A DNA stretch of 64,000 nucleotides from the NCBI GenBank assembly GCA_902789395.1, contig CADANY010000008.1, positions 1-64,000 of the forward strand, in the 5' to 3' direction. Below, piece after piece: positions 1 to 8,705 of the stretch. Within the stretch, counting starts at the first letter, position 1. Every line of letters starts with the position of its first letter. The position numbers were made by a program, and so were the translations under genes. The notes beneath the pieces were generated by a model. It saw only the letters and a program-made list of their open reading frames with translations. It made no database searches and had not been told where the DNA came from. Source of the stretch: an uncultured Bacteroidia bacterium (GTDB lineage: Bacteria > Bacteroidota > Bacteroidia > Bacteroidales > UBA932).

Positions 1-492
1 ATAGTAGTAACCACCGTCCTTGCCATCCTTACCGTTCTGGCCATCCTTACCGTTCTCACCGGGCTTGCCGTCCTTACCCTGGGCAGCGAGGCCGGTATCC
101 TTACCGTCAAGGAACCAGTTGCCGTTCTCACCGATCGTGACTACGGTACCGGGAGCACCGGGATCACCCTTGTCGCCCTTGTCACCTTTGTCACCCTTCT
201 CGCCCTTGTCACCCTTGGCGCCGGCAACACCATCCTTTCCTGCAGGAATGGTGTAGGTCTTACCATCGCTGAGTGTAAGGGTTACAGCACCATTCGCAGC
301 CTGGGATACATTCGTGAGAAGGTATCCAGCCTTGATCTGGTTCTGAAGATCCTGCAGTGCGCTTTCAACTTTCGTCAAACGGCTATCGAGAGCGTCGATA
401 TCCGGCTGATAGTCCTTGCAAGACACTGCCATTCCTGCGAAGCCCAATACGAGAGCTCCAGCGAGGAACAAGTTCTTGATTTTTTTGTTCAT
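1..492 (-). CDS. Collagen-like surface lipoprotein, partial (carboxy end beyond window)
   Basis: An open frame runs from an ATG at 492 to the window edge (164 codons, no stop), so only the amino-terminal part is here. It opens with a basic, hydrophobic signal sequence ending in a lipobox (AVSC, Cys about residue 23). A short predicted coiled coil follows (roughly residues 28-52, containing DIDALDSRLTKVESALQDLQ). Next comes a small segment with TLSDGKTYTIPAGKDG, then Gly-X-Y triplets rich in GDKG, GEKG and GKDG, broken by a short non-collagen insert. The architecture of lipoprotein signal, coiled coil and glycine triplets resembles the amino-terminal region of Bacteroidetes proteins annotated as DUF4988 or PL29 N-terminal. 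The catalytic or binding part, if any, would lie downstream, so no enzymatic role is claimed. It is probably surface exposed. It has its own promoter and a leader of about 120 nt. Confidence 0.8.
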   Translation of the reverse strand, partial: MNKKIKNLFLAGALVLGFAGMAVSCKDYQPDIDALDSRLTKVESALQDLQNQIKAGYLLTNVSQAANGAVTLTLSDGKTYTIPAGKDGVAGAKGDKGEKGDKGDKGDKGDPGAPGTVVTIGENGNWFLDGKDTGLAAQGKDGKPGENGKDGQNGKDGKDGGYYY

Positions 493-618
493 AACAAAAA
501 ATGGTTTAAAAATGTGAATAAATATTATTTATTTATAACCTTTATTCGTTGTTTTTTTGGGCACACCATGCCGGACAATTCTGCACCGCTCATGGGTAGC
601 CACAAACATACTTATGCG

Positions 619-648
619 CAAAGTTAATCAGTTTTTTTTAATTACAAA
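619..648 (-). promoter_or_regulatory. Bacteroidetes-type promoter for the collagen-like lipoprotein
   Basis: On the minus strand TTTG (645-648) is followed after 18 bases by TAACTTTG (619-626), matching the sigma-ABfr consensus TTTG/TAnnTTTG with slightly short spacing. It implies transcription starting near 612 and a 5' leader of about 120 nt before the ATG at 492. The leader contains a small hairpin (GGCA/TGCC arms near 572-584) but no recognised riboswitch. Confidence 0.6.
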
Positions 649-678
649 CAATATTTCTAAAAAAATATGCAAATTTTC

Positions 679-694
679 GTGCGTTTCAACGCAC
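679..694 (-). terminator. Possible terminator hairpin after the phosphatase operon
   Basis: GTGCGTT and AACGCAC form a 7-bp palindrome just past the stop at 719. On the minus strand it is followed by an A/T-rich tract (GAAAATTTGCATATTTTTTT), an imperfect U-run. It sits between the phosphatase operon and the promoter of the next minus-strand gene. Confidence 0.35.
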
Positions 695-718
695 TGAATG
701 CGTGTTTTTTCCTTTATT

Positions 719-3583
719 CTATTGCATATCACGAGAGAACGTCCCGGGACGGGTCAGCATCTCCTCCCGGACAACCTCGCCCGAAGCATTCCGGACTCGG
801 ACCAGAATCTTCCCCTTCGCCGTCTTCGCCCGGGCACGGAACATATGGTTACTCGAACGGGATTTGTGCGAAGTAAAGATCTTCGCGCCCTCGACGCCGG
901 CCCAGACCGGAGCGAAGCTGACAGAGAACAAGGGATCCTCGTCTGCCGTCCGCTCTACCGCAAGCGGCCTGCCGTTTTCCAGGATCTCAACCGTCTCTCC
1001 CGGACGGAACTGCCAATAGTTGACGTAGATCCAATTCGTATACTCCTTGGCGGCATAATCGATATGAGTTCCGTACTTTTCAATTTCCTTCCGCATCTGA
1101 GGATCGTTTTGGTAGAAGGCGCGTACGGCGTTCATGTCGTAGATCCGCATCGCGACATCCCCGTACATCTGGCTCCGGAACTCAAGGGAGGAACTCTCCG
1201 GGGCAAACCGTCCGACAAAAATCCCCGCCGGTTCGCCGTCCATACAGATCACCGGATTCGACCGGGTCGACCACATATTCCCCGACAGGGCGGGCAGCAT
1301 AAGCTGGGTCATGTGCGGAAATTTCTCATTCTCACAGAAAAAGATATCATGGACATGACCGGAAAAGACCCGGACCTTTCCGAACCGCGCAAAGGCCTCA
1401 TCCAGTTTCGCCGTCTCTTCGGGATTATTATGATAGGTACCGGTCCCATCGTCCTTGATGACGGGGCAATGCGTGCAGAGGATAATCTCCGCGTCGTCCG
1501 GCAGCAGGGCCAGATCATTCCGGAGGAAGGTCCACTCGTCTTCCGTGAACCCCCGCTCATAATTCCGTGCTCCCCGCACACCGGGTGCCTTCTTCCCCTC
1601 TCCCGGGGTATTGACATAGATGATATTGTCCATCATGATCCAATGCTGCTTCCCGATATTCATGGAATAGTACGTCGGGCCCATGACTTCCCGGTAGATA
1701 TGCTCCGCACGGAAATCCGTGTCGGGACCCATCACGGCAGGATCATTGTCGTGGTTGCCGGGAATGCTGAACATCATCGTCGGATAGCCCTCCTGCACAA
1801 AGGTTCGGTAACCGTCGGCAAGACCATAATTGCATTTCCCCCAGAAAAGTTCGTGGGTAAAATCCCCGAGATTGACCGTATAAACCGGGGCCTCATGCCG
1901 GAGGGAGTCGATCTTCGCCTTGAGGAAAGGCATGGTTAAGTCGTGGAAAATCTGCAGGTCACCACGGATCGGATCGTTCGACAGATGCACGTCGGTCAGA
2001 AAGACCATCGAATACTTTTCCTGATCGACCGGATGCAGGATGAAATTATGCTCTTCCCGCTCATAATAGGGCTTTTCAAGACGGGCATGGAAGTCGGGTT
2101 TGATTCCGTCGGCCGATCCGGGCTCATAACCTGACGGCAGGATGACGAATACGGTTCCCCGTTTTTTTCTCGAATAGAGCCGGTAGCGCCCGTCCGCATC
2201 CGTCCGGGTGATCTGGAGACCGTCGGAAACGCCGACGCCTTCAAGAGGACGCCCGTCGGCATCTGTTACGCGCCCTATTATATTATAAGGTATTCCAGCC
2301 GCGAGAAGCGCTTTGGCTTCTTCTGTAATCGGCCGGTAGTAAGCGAGAAAGTCGGTCCAGCGGTAATATGGTCCTTCGGCCGGTTCGATCGGAAGGACGA
2401 GGTTCTTCTCGTTCCAGAGCGGCTTGACAAGGATATCGCCGGATTTATTCCGGTAGAAGATCAGCTGCAGGTTGGCGGCCATGGGAATGTCGGCAACCTG
2501 CCAGACGTCTTTTACCCGTTCCGGCTCGACGACCTCATTCCAGGTACCGATATTCATCAAAGTCAGCAGGCTCATCAGGCAGCCGTCGTGGCCGAAACGC
2601 AGATCCGCCTGGACCTTGCCCGAAGCGATATCCTTCTCCGCACGGGTCAGGATATCATCCAGCATATAGCCCGCAAGGGCCCGGCTGACGCCCTGGCTGT
2701 AGACTGCCGGCCCCTTTTCGACGTAATATTCGAAATTGTCACACTCCCAGAGCGCAAGAAGGTCTTCTTCGTTGAAAAGGTCCATGAAGTCAGCCTCTAT
2801 GGGAAGGCTTGTCATGTTCATCGCCAGGAAGAAAAAGTCATAGGTCAGCTTGAAAGGATCGACCTTGCCGAGGGCTTTACCGGGATCTTTGAACATGCGC
2901 CCGAGAATCGACTGCCAGTCAATGTGTTCCTCTCGCATGGGATTGAATACTTCCTGCCGCCACTGAGCGCGGTCTTCCCGGACCTCGGTCCAGTACCACT
3001 CGTTGGCATAGCGGTGGTCCCTGGACTGCGGATTGAGAAAATGCTTGTCGGCGAGGGAGGCGTCCGACTTGATTTCCAACTTGGTATTGGCCTCCCGGAG
3101 TCCCTCCAGGAAAGCGGCCATACTCTGGATCGTACGGGGTACGTCGGTCGAAAAGGCATGGACCTTGGCCGCCCCCTTGAAAACCTCGGGATAAGTCTCT
3201 ATCATCCTAGCACCCAGCTCTTTATGCTGCTTCTTTCCGAGCGGGGTCAGTTCCCCTGCCCTGTCCTTTAGCTGCGGATAGATCTTTTCGTACCGGGCGC
3301 AGACATCCTCCCCGAAGGACGTGAGATTCCCTTCTTTCCGGGCCCGGGTCAGTGCCTCATGGATCCGGGTATACTGACTTTCGGACAGGATATAGCGGGC
3401 GCCATGGCGGGCATAGGACGAGATATAAAACGGTTTGTATCCCTTCGGAGCCGGGGTATAGTCCCGGTCTGTGAAATCATTGACATAATAGATCCCACCG
3501 TATTTATATGGATCGGCCTGCGAAAAAGCCTGGACCGAAAGGATCAGGGATAGACAGAAAACAAGGACTCTTTTCATCATCAT
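719..3583 (-). CDS. Secreted histidine acid phosphatase fused to a calcineurin-like phosphoesterase
   Basis: The 954-residue product has a signal peptide (residues 1-21) and two phosphatase modules. The first (about 45-425) is a histidine acid phosphatase with RHGAR at 59-63 (phosphohistidine) and the partner HD at 332-333 in FGHD. A carboxypeptidase-regulatory-like linker (about 433-515) follows. The second is a metallophosphoesterase (about 523-750) with DVH (531-533), GDF (573-575), GNHD (609-612), THC (704-706) and GHVHD (742-746), the full dinuclear metal set. The end resembles the calcineurin-like C-terminal domain. The reading frame is open through both halves. It is the last gene of a three-phosphatase operon, 3 bases after its neighbour. 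It probably removes phosphate from extracytoplasmic organic phosphates; the substrate is unknown. The fusion is unusual, since each half is normally a separate protein. Confidence 0.88.
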   Translation of the reverse strand: MMMKRVLVFCLSLILSVQAFSQADPYKYGGIYYVNDFTDRDYTPAPKGYKPFYISSYARHGARYILSESQYTRIHEALTRARKEGNLTSFGEDVCARYEKIYPQLKDRAGELTPLGKKQHKELGARMIETYPEVFKGAAKVHAFSTDVPRTIQSMAAFLEGLREANTKLEIKSDASLADKHFLNPQSRDHRYANEWYWTEVREDRAQWRQEVFNPMREEHIDWQSILGRMFKDPGKALGKVDPFKLTYDFFFLAMNMTSLPIEADFMDLFNEEDLLALWECDNFEYYVEKGPAVYSQGVSRALAGYMLDDILTRAEKDIASGKVQADLRFGHDGCLMSLLTLMNIGTWNEVVEPERVKDVWQVADIPMAANLQLIFYRNKSGDILVKPLWNEKNLVLPIEPAEGPYYRWTDFLAYYRPITEEAKALLAAGIPYNIIGRVTDADGRPLEGVGVSDGLQITRTDADGRYRLYSRKKRGTVFVILPSGYEPGSADGIKPDFHARLEKPYYEREEHNFILHPVDQEKYSMVFLTDVHLSNDPIRGDLQIFHDLTMPFLKAKIDSLRHEAPVYTVNLGDFTHELFWGKCNYGLADGYRTFVQEGYPTMMFSIPGNHDNDPAVMGPDTDFRAEHIYREVMGPTYYSMNIGKQHWIMMDNIIYVNTPGEGKKAPGVRGARNYERGFTEDEWTFLRNDLALLPDDAEIILCTHCPVIKDDGTGTYHNNPEETAKLDEAFARFGKVRVFSGHVHDIFFCENEKFPHMTQLMLPALSGNMWSTRSNPVICMDGEPAGIFVGRFAPESSSLEFRSQMYGDVAMRIYDMNAVRAFYQNDPQMRKEIEKYGTHIDYAAKEYTNWIYVNYWQFRPGETVEILENGRPLAVERTADEDPLFSVSFAPVWAGVEGAKIFTSHKSRSSNHMFRARAKTAKGKILVRVRNASGEVVREEMLTRPGTFSRDMQ

Positions 3584-3586
3584 CGG

Positions 3587-4915
3587 TTATTTGGTGCTTG
3601 AAAGGATTTCTTTGGCAACACTGAGGCGGGCCTGGCAATAGGCGCGGAACGAGGTCCATGGATAGTAGGGTCCCTCGAACCCCGCGATAGGGAAACGGAC
3701 TTCCCGGTCGTTGAGCGAAGCCCGGACGAGGATCTCTCCGAGATCGTTCCGGTAGAAGACAAACTGCATATTCATCGCCGTCGGGGAACAATAGTGCCGG
3801 AAAACGGCGTCGACCTTCTCTGGGTCCGATTCCTCGATGTTCCAGCCGGGAATATCCAGAATCGTCGCCAGTCCGATCAGATAGAAATCGTGGCCGAAAC
3901 GGAGACGGACCTGGACGGAGCCGTCGGCAAGATCGGCATCCGCCGTCTGGATGATATTCTTCAGGAGGGTCTCTTCAAGCGCCCAGTTCCGTCCCTTGTG
4001 GGCCGGAGTCCGTCCGGCGACGGAATAGAAGCGGAAGTTCTCGGCGCGCCAGAAATAGAAAAGTTCGTCAGGGGTCAGAAAGTGCTCCAGATCGATCTTG
4101 TCCGTCACACAGGGGACGTCGACGGCGAGATTGTAGAGAAGCCGGCAAAGGTCCATCCGGGTCGACCGTCCTCCCTTATCCGCATAACTGACATCCTTCA
4201 GAAACCGCCCCAGCATAGCCTCGGCGTCGATATGGTCGTTCATCAGGGCGAGGTACTGCTCACGCCAGGTATGCCGGCCGCTATCGAACTCTTTGTCTTC
4301 GGGACGGAAATGCGGATTAGTCGAAGAGTGGGGATTGAGATAGTAACGGTCCGTCGTCGAAGCCGTCTGGGTAATATCGAGGGTCGGATCGCAGGTCTTA
4401 AGCCCGTCGCAGAATTCGGCCATTGACAGAATTACGCGAGGGACCGTCGTAGAACGTGCATCGATAACGGGGTGATTCTTAAAAACTTCCGGATAAGCCT
4501 TATACATCCGCATTCCGAGACGGCGAAGCTGCCGGTGGCCGGTCTCCGTCAGGTCGCCCCCACGCAACTGCACGTCCGGGTAGAAAGTCATAAACGTATC
4601 ATAGAGCTCCTTCCCGACCGGGGTCAGCTGGTCATCCTCGGCGGCTGCGGTCAGGACACGATACCATGAATCGTACCCCGAACTGGAGCCATAGGTCCGG
4701 GCCCCGTGGCGGTTGTACGTCGAGATATAAAAAGGTTTGAAGCCTTTCGGGGCGGGAGTCGGAGCCGGAGTATCGAAATCATACAGGGTATAATTGCCCC
4801 GGATAATCGTCGGATCGGCTTGATAGGCCTCCCTTGCCGGGGGATAATACAGTTCCTGGGCTACGGCCGAAAAGGCGCCGGAAAGGGCAAGGCAAATAAG
4901 AAGAAATCTTTTCAT
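3587..4915 (-). CDS. Secreted histidine-type acid phosphatase
   Basis: The product of 442 residues has a signal peptide ending near AVAQ (17-20). It is a single histidine acid phosphatase domain with RHGAR at 69-73 and GHD at 341-343, the catalytic histidine and proton-donor pair of histidine phosphatase clade 2. It is close in layout to both neighbours (shared APKGFKPFYIS, YPEVFK and EGPYYPWTSFRAYCQ stretches), so the three arose by tandem duplication. Its start overlaps the end of the upstream gene by four bases, which suggests translational coupling. It is predicted to hydrolyse phosphomonoesters, possibly inositol or sugar phosphates, in the periplasm; the substrate cannot be read from sequence. 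Confidence 0.88.
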   Translation of the reverse strand: MKRFLLICLALSGAFSAVAQELYYPPAREAYQADPTIIRGNYTLYDFDTPAPTPAPKGFKPFYISTYNRHGARTYGSSSGYDSWYRVLTAAAEDDQLTPVGKELYDTFMTFYPDVQLRGGDLTETGHRQLRRLGMRMYKAYPEVFKNHPVIDARSTTVPRVILSMAEFCDGLKTCDPTLDITQTASTTDRYYLNPHSSTNPHFRPEDKEFDSGRHTWREQYLALMNDHIDAEAMLGRFLKDVSYADKGGRSTRMDLCRLLYNLAVDVPCVTDKIDLEHFLTPDELFYFWRAENFRFYSVAGRTPAHKGRNWALEETLLKNIIQTADADLADGSVQVRLRFGHDFYLIGLATILDIPGWNIEESDPEKVDAVFRHYCSPTAMNMQFVFYRNDLGEILVRASLNDREVRFPIAGFEGPYYPWTSFRAYCQARLSVAKEILSSTK

Positions 4916-6264
4916 ATTCCGATAGTTACATTTTCAATTAAACGTTTCGCTTCCGCGATTCTTTCTTCGCAGTAGGCCTGCAGGAGGTCCCACTCATAGT
5001 ATCTTCCGCCGTCTTTCGAGACCTCGGAGGGGAGCGGAAGGGACAGTTCCGACTCATTGAGGAGGAGATGGACCAAGACCTTTCCCTGCCGGTTCCGGAA
5101 GAAAATCCACTGCAGGTTGACCGACATCGGGAAATGATACGTCTGCCAGCTGTCCGCAACCTTTTCGGGGTCCTTCGGAGCAGAAGAAAAACCGTCGGCA
5201 CGCAGGAGGGAGAGCAGGGCCATCAGGCCTACGTCATGACCGAACCGGCAGCGGAGTCCCACACTCCCCTCCCCAAGATCCTGCCGGGCATCGTCGAGGA
5301 TCTTTTGGAGAAGGACTCCGGCCGTCGCCCACTGGAGGCCTCCGAAATACGGAGCCGGGCCGAAATGGGCATAAAACTGGAAGTTGTCCGCCGCCCAAAG
5401 GGCATACCACTCCTCCGGAGTAAAGAGGTCATGGAAATCCTCATCGTAATCGACGCACTGGGTCGAGGCGACAAGGGAGTACAGGTCCTGCACAAAGCTG
5501 AAAAGACGACCGTTGCAAAGCGGCTTTGCCGTTTCGGGGTCTTTGAAAAGTCTTCCGATAATCGCCTCAGCATCAATTATTCCGCGCAGTATATCCCGAT
5601 CCCTGCGATAACCGGCGTTCCGGAGGGAGTCCGCCCGGACATGCTTCGACGCGGCATAGGCTGGATTGAAATCGGATTGGGCAGACATATAGTCCATATA
5701 GACATTTCCCTGGTCCATCCGGATATCTACCCCGGGCATCTCCCTTGCCATCTGGAGGCAGAAGGCGCTCATTGTCAGGACACAACGTTGGGAAGTGGAA
5801 GAAACCGCAACGATCCGGGGGGTCTCCCGGAAAACGCCGGGATAATTCCGGACCATCCGGTGGGCAATCCCGAACTGCTGGCGCTGCCCCTTGTAGGAAA
5901 GGTCGCCCGCCCGGTCTCGCATACTCGGGTACATCCGGCGGTACCGCTGCCGGAAAGCCTCCCCGTAAGGGGTCAGCAGATGCTGCTCATGGGCCTTGTC
6001 GAAACGGTGGTACAGCGTCTCGTATCCTCCGAGACCATACCTCGCTCCATGACGACCGAAATGACTGATATAGAAAGGCTTGTACCCTTTCGGGGGCGCA
6101 CCGGGCAGAGCCGGGGATTCGGGGTACATGTTATAAACGCCTCCTCCCCTATAAGGATCGGCGAGGATTTCCATACGCGCCTTGCCGGCTTCCTGTCCCG
6201 AGAGAAAACCAGGGGAAGCGACCGCCAGCACCGCAGCCAATATCATCAAAGAATGGAATCTCAT
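4912..6264 (-). CDS. Secreted histidine-type acid phosphatase, first gene of the operon
   Basis: The 450-residue protein begins with a signal peptide (about residues 1-23, ending FLSGQ). It carries one histidine acid phosphatase domain with RHGAR at 71-75 and the HD pair at 343-344. It is paralogous to the next two genes and leads the operon. Only weak promoter-like elements (TATATTTA about 20 bases upstream of the ATG) are visible. It is known from the family that RHGxR forms the phosphohistidine intermediate and that HD donates the proton; phytase-like or general phosphatase activity is inferred. Confidence 0.87.
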   Translation of the reverse strand: MRFHSLMILAAVLAVASPGFLSGQEAGKARMEILADPYRGGGVYNMYPESPALPGAPPKGYKPFYISHFGRHGARYGLGGYETLYHRFDKAHEQHLLTPYGEAFRQRYRRMYPSMRDRAGDLSYKGQRQQFGIAHRMVRNYPGVFRETPRIVAVSSTSQRCVLTMSAFCLQMAREMPGVDIRMDQGNVYMDYMSAQSDFNPAYAASKHVRADSLRNAGYRRDRDILRGIIDAEAIIGRLFKDPETAKPLCNGRLFSFVQDLYSLVASTQCVDYDEDFHDLFTPEEWYALWAADNFQFYAHFGPAPYFGGLQWATAGVLLQKILDDARQDLGEGSVGLRCRFGHDVGLMALLSLLRADGFSSAPKDPEKVADSWQTYHFPMSVNLQWIFFRNRQGKVLVHLLLNESELSLPLPSEVSKDGGRYYEWDLLQAYCEERIAEAKRLIENVTIGI

Positions 6265-6330
6265 AACGCTAAAAGTTTATAAATATACGGAATAATTTCG
6301 AGACTCCACCCATAAGTACCGGCATATTAC

Positions 6331-6360
6331 AAAAATCCTGTGCGCCGGAAAGCGCACAGG
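6331..6360 (-). terminator. Rho-independent terminator of the OmpA-type gene
   Basis: A perfect 9-bp stem (CCTGTGCGC at 6337-6345, GCGCACAGG at 6352-6360) with a 6-base loop lies 36 bases past the stop at 6397. On the minus strand it is followed by ATTTTT. It also separates this gene from the phosphatase operon. Confidence 0.75.
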
Positions 6361-6396
6361 AAAAACACAAAAGACTAACTTTCAATAATTTAGCGA

Positions 6397-7083
6397 TTAG
6401 TTCTTAGCAGCTTCAGCTTCGGCAGCCTTGATCATGTTCTCGTTTGCGGAGATGTAGATCTCGACGCGGCGGTTCTGGGCGCGGCCTTCAGCGGTCTCGT
6501 TGGAGGCAACCGGCTCGTCATAGGCATGACCCTCGACGCGCATGCGGCTCTCGGCGATACCCTTCTGGTTGAGAAGCTTCGCTACAGACTGGGCGCGCTG
6601 CAGGGAGATACGGTCGTTGACCTCGCGGGTGCCGGTATTGTCGGTATGGCCGAAGATGGTAATATCCGTATCGGTCATATCGGACATCTCGCTGGCGAAC
6701 TTGGTCAGTTCCTTCTGGGCGCTGGTGGAAAGGGTCGTTCCGTTCTTCGGGAAGAGGATTCCGCTGTCAAAGGTAACCCTGATGGCGGTCAGACCATTGG
6801 CGTCCTCGACCGTTTCGACCTTGGCGTTCTCGAGAGCTGCAAGCTCTTCAGCCTTCTTGTCCATCTTGTTTCCAATAACGGCACCGGTACCGCCGCCGAT
6901 GGCGGTTCCGATCGCAGCACCGATAGCGGCGCCCTTGCCGTCCTTACCGATCAGATAGCCGAGTCCGGCACCGACTGCTGCACCAGCACCGGATCCGATA
7001 AGGGAACCGGAGGCAGTCTTGGACAGTCCACATCCGCTGAGGATGATCAGTCCGCTGAGAATGATAGAAGCAAATTTCTTCAT
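6397..7083 (-). CDS. OmpA-family lipoprotein with glycine-zipper segment
   Basis: From the ATG at 7083 the product has 228 residues. The lipobox is LSGC, followed by a glycine zipper rich in GxxxG and GAA/GAG (about residues 25-65), then a peptidoglycan-binding OmpA C-terminal domain with the signatures FGHTDNTGT, RISLQRAQSV and NRRVEIY. The protein probably anchors the outer membrane to peptidoglycan. An in-frame ATG exists at 7119, but it sits at the predicted transcription start, so the 7083 start, which gives a clean lipoprotein signal (MKKFASIILSG), is preferred. It is a single-gene unit with its own promoter and terminator. Confidence 0.88.
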   Translation of the reverse strand: MKKFASIILSGLIILSGCGLSKTASGSLIGSGAGAAVGAGLGYLIGKDGKGAAIGAAIGTAIGGGTGAVIGNKMDKKAEELAALENAKVETVEDANGLTAIRVTFDSGILFPKNGTTLSTSAQKELTKFASEMSDMTDTDITIFGHTDNTGTREVNDRISLQRAQSVAKLLNQKGIAESRMRVEGHAYDEPVASNETAEGRAQNRRVEIYISANENMIKAAEAEAAKN

Positions 7084-7124
7084 GATAATAAGATGTTTAA
7101 AAAAACTATTCTCGTTCAACTTGG

Positions 7125-7156
7125 TAAAATTATCAGTTTTTTTCCATTACACCAAA
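7125..7156 (-). promoter_or_regulatory. Promoter of the OmpA-type gene
   Basis: On the minus strand TTTG (7153-7156) is followed after 20 bases by TAATTTTA (7125-7132), near the Bacteroidetes TAnnTTTG element. Transcription would begin near 7118, which supports translation from 7083. Confidence 0.5.
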
Positions 7157-7166
7157 TTTTTTTATT

Positions 7167-8228
7167 CTATTCGGCAGGGATACAGACCTTACTATAGTGG
7201 CACTGAAGGACTTCCGGAGAGTCACCGTGCCAATTGTGCATCCCGTTTCCGAGGCAGTTCCGCCACTGGCGGCAGTCTGCACAGCGCCCTGTCCGGGCCC
7301 ATTCGCGCCTGCGGAAAGGCTCGAATCGTTCTTCCCAGACTTGATAGAAATTATCTTTATAGATGCTTCCCTGTGAGAAGCGGTCCCGGTCGATGTTGGG
7401 GCAGGCGCAGATGCGCCCGTCGATAAGGACGGAGGCGATATTGATCCCGGCATGACAGAAATAACGTACGTCCCGGACCTTTTCCTCGTATCGACCGAGA
7501 TAGCCTTCGCAGCTGAACGTCACCTTCATCCTTCCGCCTTCCTCCCGCTTTTCGCTGATAAAGTCCATCAGGGAAACGAACTCCGCATCTGTCAGATGCA
7601 TTTCCGGATCGGATGCCGCCCGGCCGATCGGGATGATCGTAAAGAGCCGCCACTGCCGGACTCCCTGCCCGGAAAGGATCCGGTAGATTTCCGGAAGTTC
7701 GGAAAGGTTCCGCTTGTTGACGCAGGTGACGACGTCCGCGTTCAGCCGGGGCTCTTTCGTGAAAAGGCCGATGGCCGTAAGGACCCGCCGGTAGCTGCCC
7801 GGCATGCCGCGCATCCAGTCATGGGACGCTTCCAGTCCGTCCAGGCTTACGGTCAGCACGCCCATCCCGGCCCCGAGAAGGCGCTCGTGCATGGACGCGT
7901 CATAGAACCATCCGTTCGTGACCATCCCCCACCCGAATCCCCGCCGGCGGATTTCCGCTCCGGCCTGGACGATATCCGGCCGCAGGAGCGGTTCTCCCCC
8001 GGTCAGGACGACCGTGAAGTCCTTGGGACGGTGGTCCGCCGGTATCGTATCCAGGGCTGCCAGGAAGTCCTCCAGGGGCATGTCCTTCTCCCGACTCTGG
8101 ACGGAGCAGTCGCTCCCGCAGTGACGGCAGTGGAAATGGCAGCGGGTGGTGCATTCCCAAAACAGATAGTTGAGTTCATGCACCCGGATCTCGTTGTCCC
8201 TGAAAAGGCGGAAAAGCAGCGGATTCAT
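7167..8228 (-). CDS. Radical SAM/SPASM-type enzyme of the rSAM/lipoprotein system
   Basis: The product has 353 residues. The radical SAM cluster motif is CHFHCRHC (Cys30, 34 and 37), followed by TGGEP at 76-80, which binds the S-adenosylmethionine amino group. The carboxy end has extra cysteines (258, 274, 276, 316, 319, 325, 343, 349) arranged like a SPASM auxiliary-cluster domain, typical of enzymes that modify ribosomally made peptides or proteins. The ECTTRCHFHCRHCGSDC region matches the Bacteroidetes family I know as TIGR04133, whose genes sit beside a small lipoprotein (TIGR04134). That lipoprotein is present here, divergently transcribed about 100 bases away. The substrate and modification are unknown. 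The enzyme is cytoplasmic, so it must act before export of its partner. Confidence 0.85.
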   Translation of the reverse strand: MNPLLFRLFRDNEIRVHELNYLFWECTTRCHFHCRHCGSDCSVQSREKDMPLEDFLAALDTIPADHRPKDFTVVLTGGEPLLRPDIVQAGAEIRRRGFGWGMVTNGWFYDASMHERLLGAGMGVLTVSLDGLEASHDWMRGMPGSYRRVLTAIGLFTKEPRLNADVVTCVNKRNLSELPEIYRILSGQGVRQWRLFTIIPIGRAASDPEMHLTDAEFVSLMDFISEKREEGGRMKVTFSCEGYLGRYEEKVRDVRYFCHAGINIASVLIDGRICACPNIDRDRFSQGSIYKDNFYQVWEERFEPFRRREWARTGRCADCRQWRNCLGNGMHNWHGDSPEVLQCHYSKVCIPAE

Positions 8229-8251
8229 CAGTCTCGTACAACAGTTTGCCG

Positions 8252-8259
8252 CAAATGTA
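8252..8259 (-). promoter_or_regulatory. Promoter -7 element of the radical SAM gene
   Basis: TACATTTG on the minus strand matches TAnnTTTG, 24 bases before the ATG at 8228. A TTG-like upstream element is about 22 bases further up. It faces the divergent promoter of the lipoprotein gene 13 bases away. Confidence 0.45.
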
Positions 8260-8271
8260 CAACCTTTTTAT

Positions 8272-8279
8272 TATTTTTG
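8272..8279 (+). promoter_or_regulatory. Promoter -7 element of the lipoprotein gene
   Basis: TATTTTTG matches TAnnTTTG. A TTTG at 8245-8248 lies upstream, but the spacing of 23 is long. Transcription would start near 8286, about 40 bases before the ATG at 8328. Confidence 0.4.
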
Positions 8280-8327
8280 CGCAAGATAATCCGGGATGAG
8301 AGGTTTATTATAGAAAAGTGACTTTGT

Positions 8328-8705
8328 ATGAAATGGCTGCATAATCTTCTGAAAGGGATCTCGCTCACGGGAGCACTCTTTGTCTTCCAGGCCTGTTACG
8401 GGACCCCGCAGACCCCGCTCGAGGAGGCAGAGGGGTTCGCACCTATGACCTTTTCCCTCGTCTCCCACGCAACCGGAGAGCCGCTGGAGGGGATCAAGAT
8501 CAAATCCCGGGTATGGGAGACCCCCCGGCTGATCGGGACGACCGGATCCGACGGGAAGTGCCATGTCGAGATGTTCTATTACAGGAACCGTCCGGGACCT
8601 GTCATCAGTTTCGAAGACTCGACCGGGACGTATATGACCAAGGACACGGTCCTGGCGGATCTGCGGGAACGGGATATCCTGATTAAGATGGAGGCTGCGG
8701 AATGA
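8328..8705 (+). CDS. Small lipoprotein partner of the radical SAM enzyme
   Basis: The 125-residue product starts with a basic, hydrophobic signal and a lipobox-like FQAC, with Cys23 starting a CYGTP motif. The rest looks like a small carboxypeptidase-regulatory-like beta-sandwich (GEPLEGIKIKSR, then TTGSDGKCHVEM), as in TIGR04134 lipoproteins of the rSAM/lipoprotein system. It has one further cysteine after Cys23, in GKCH. It overlaps the following gene by four bases. Being the likely substrate, or a recruitment factor, for the divergent radical SAM enzyme is an inference from conserved gene pairing; no modification has been assigned. Confidence 0.75.
   Translation: MKWLHNLLKGISLTGALFVFQACYGTPQTPLEEAEGFAPMTFSLVSHATGEPLEGIKIKSRVWETPRLIGTTGSDGKCHVEMFYYRNRPGPVISFEDSTGTYMTKDTVLADLRERDILIKMEAAE

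Noticed and set aside
1..256. Tandem DNA repeat or CRISPR-like array
   Set aside because: The repeats are 9-base units in frame with an open minus-strand gene and encode Gly-X-Y triplets; no spacers are present.
698..1939. A 413-codon open frame on the plus strand opposite the fused phosphatase, with similar long frames opposite susC (22431-23867), ilvD (39616-41178), polA (48275-49813) and the first phosphatase (5068-6282)
   Set aside because: Each lies fully antisense to a gene with clear domains and catalytic motifs; the frames show no recognisable domain and arise from the GC-rich codon pattern.
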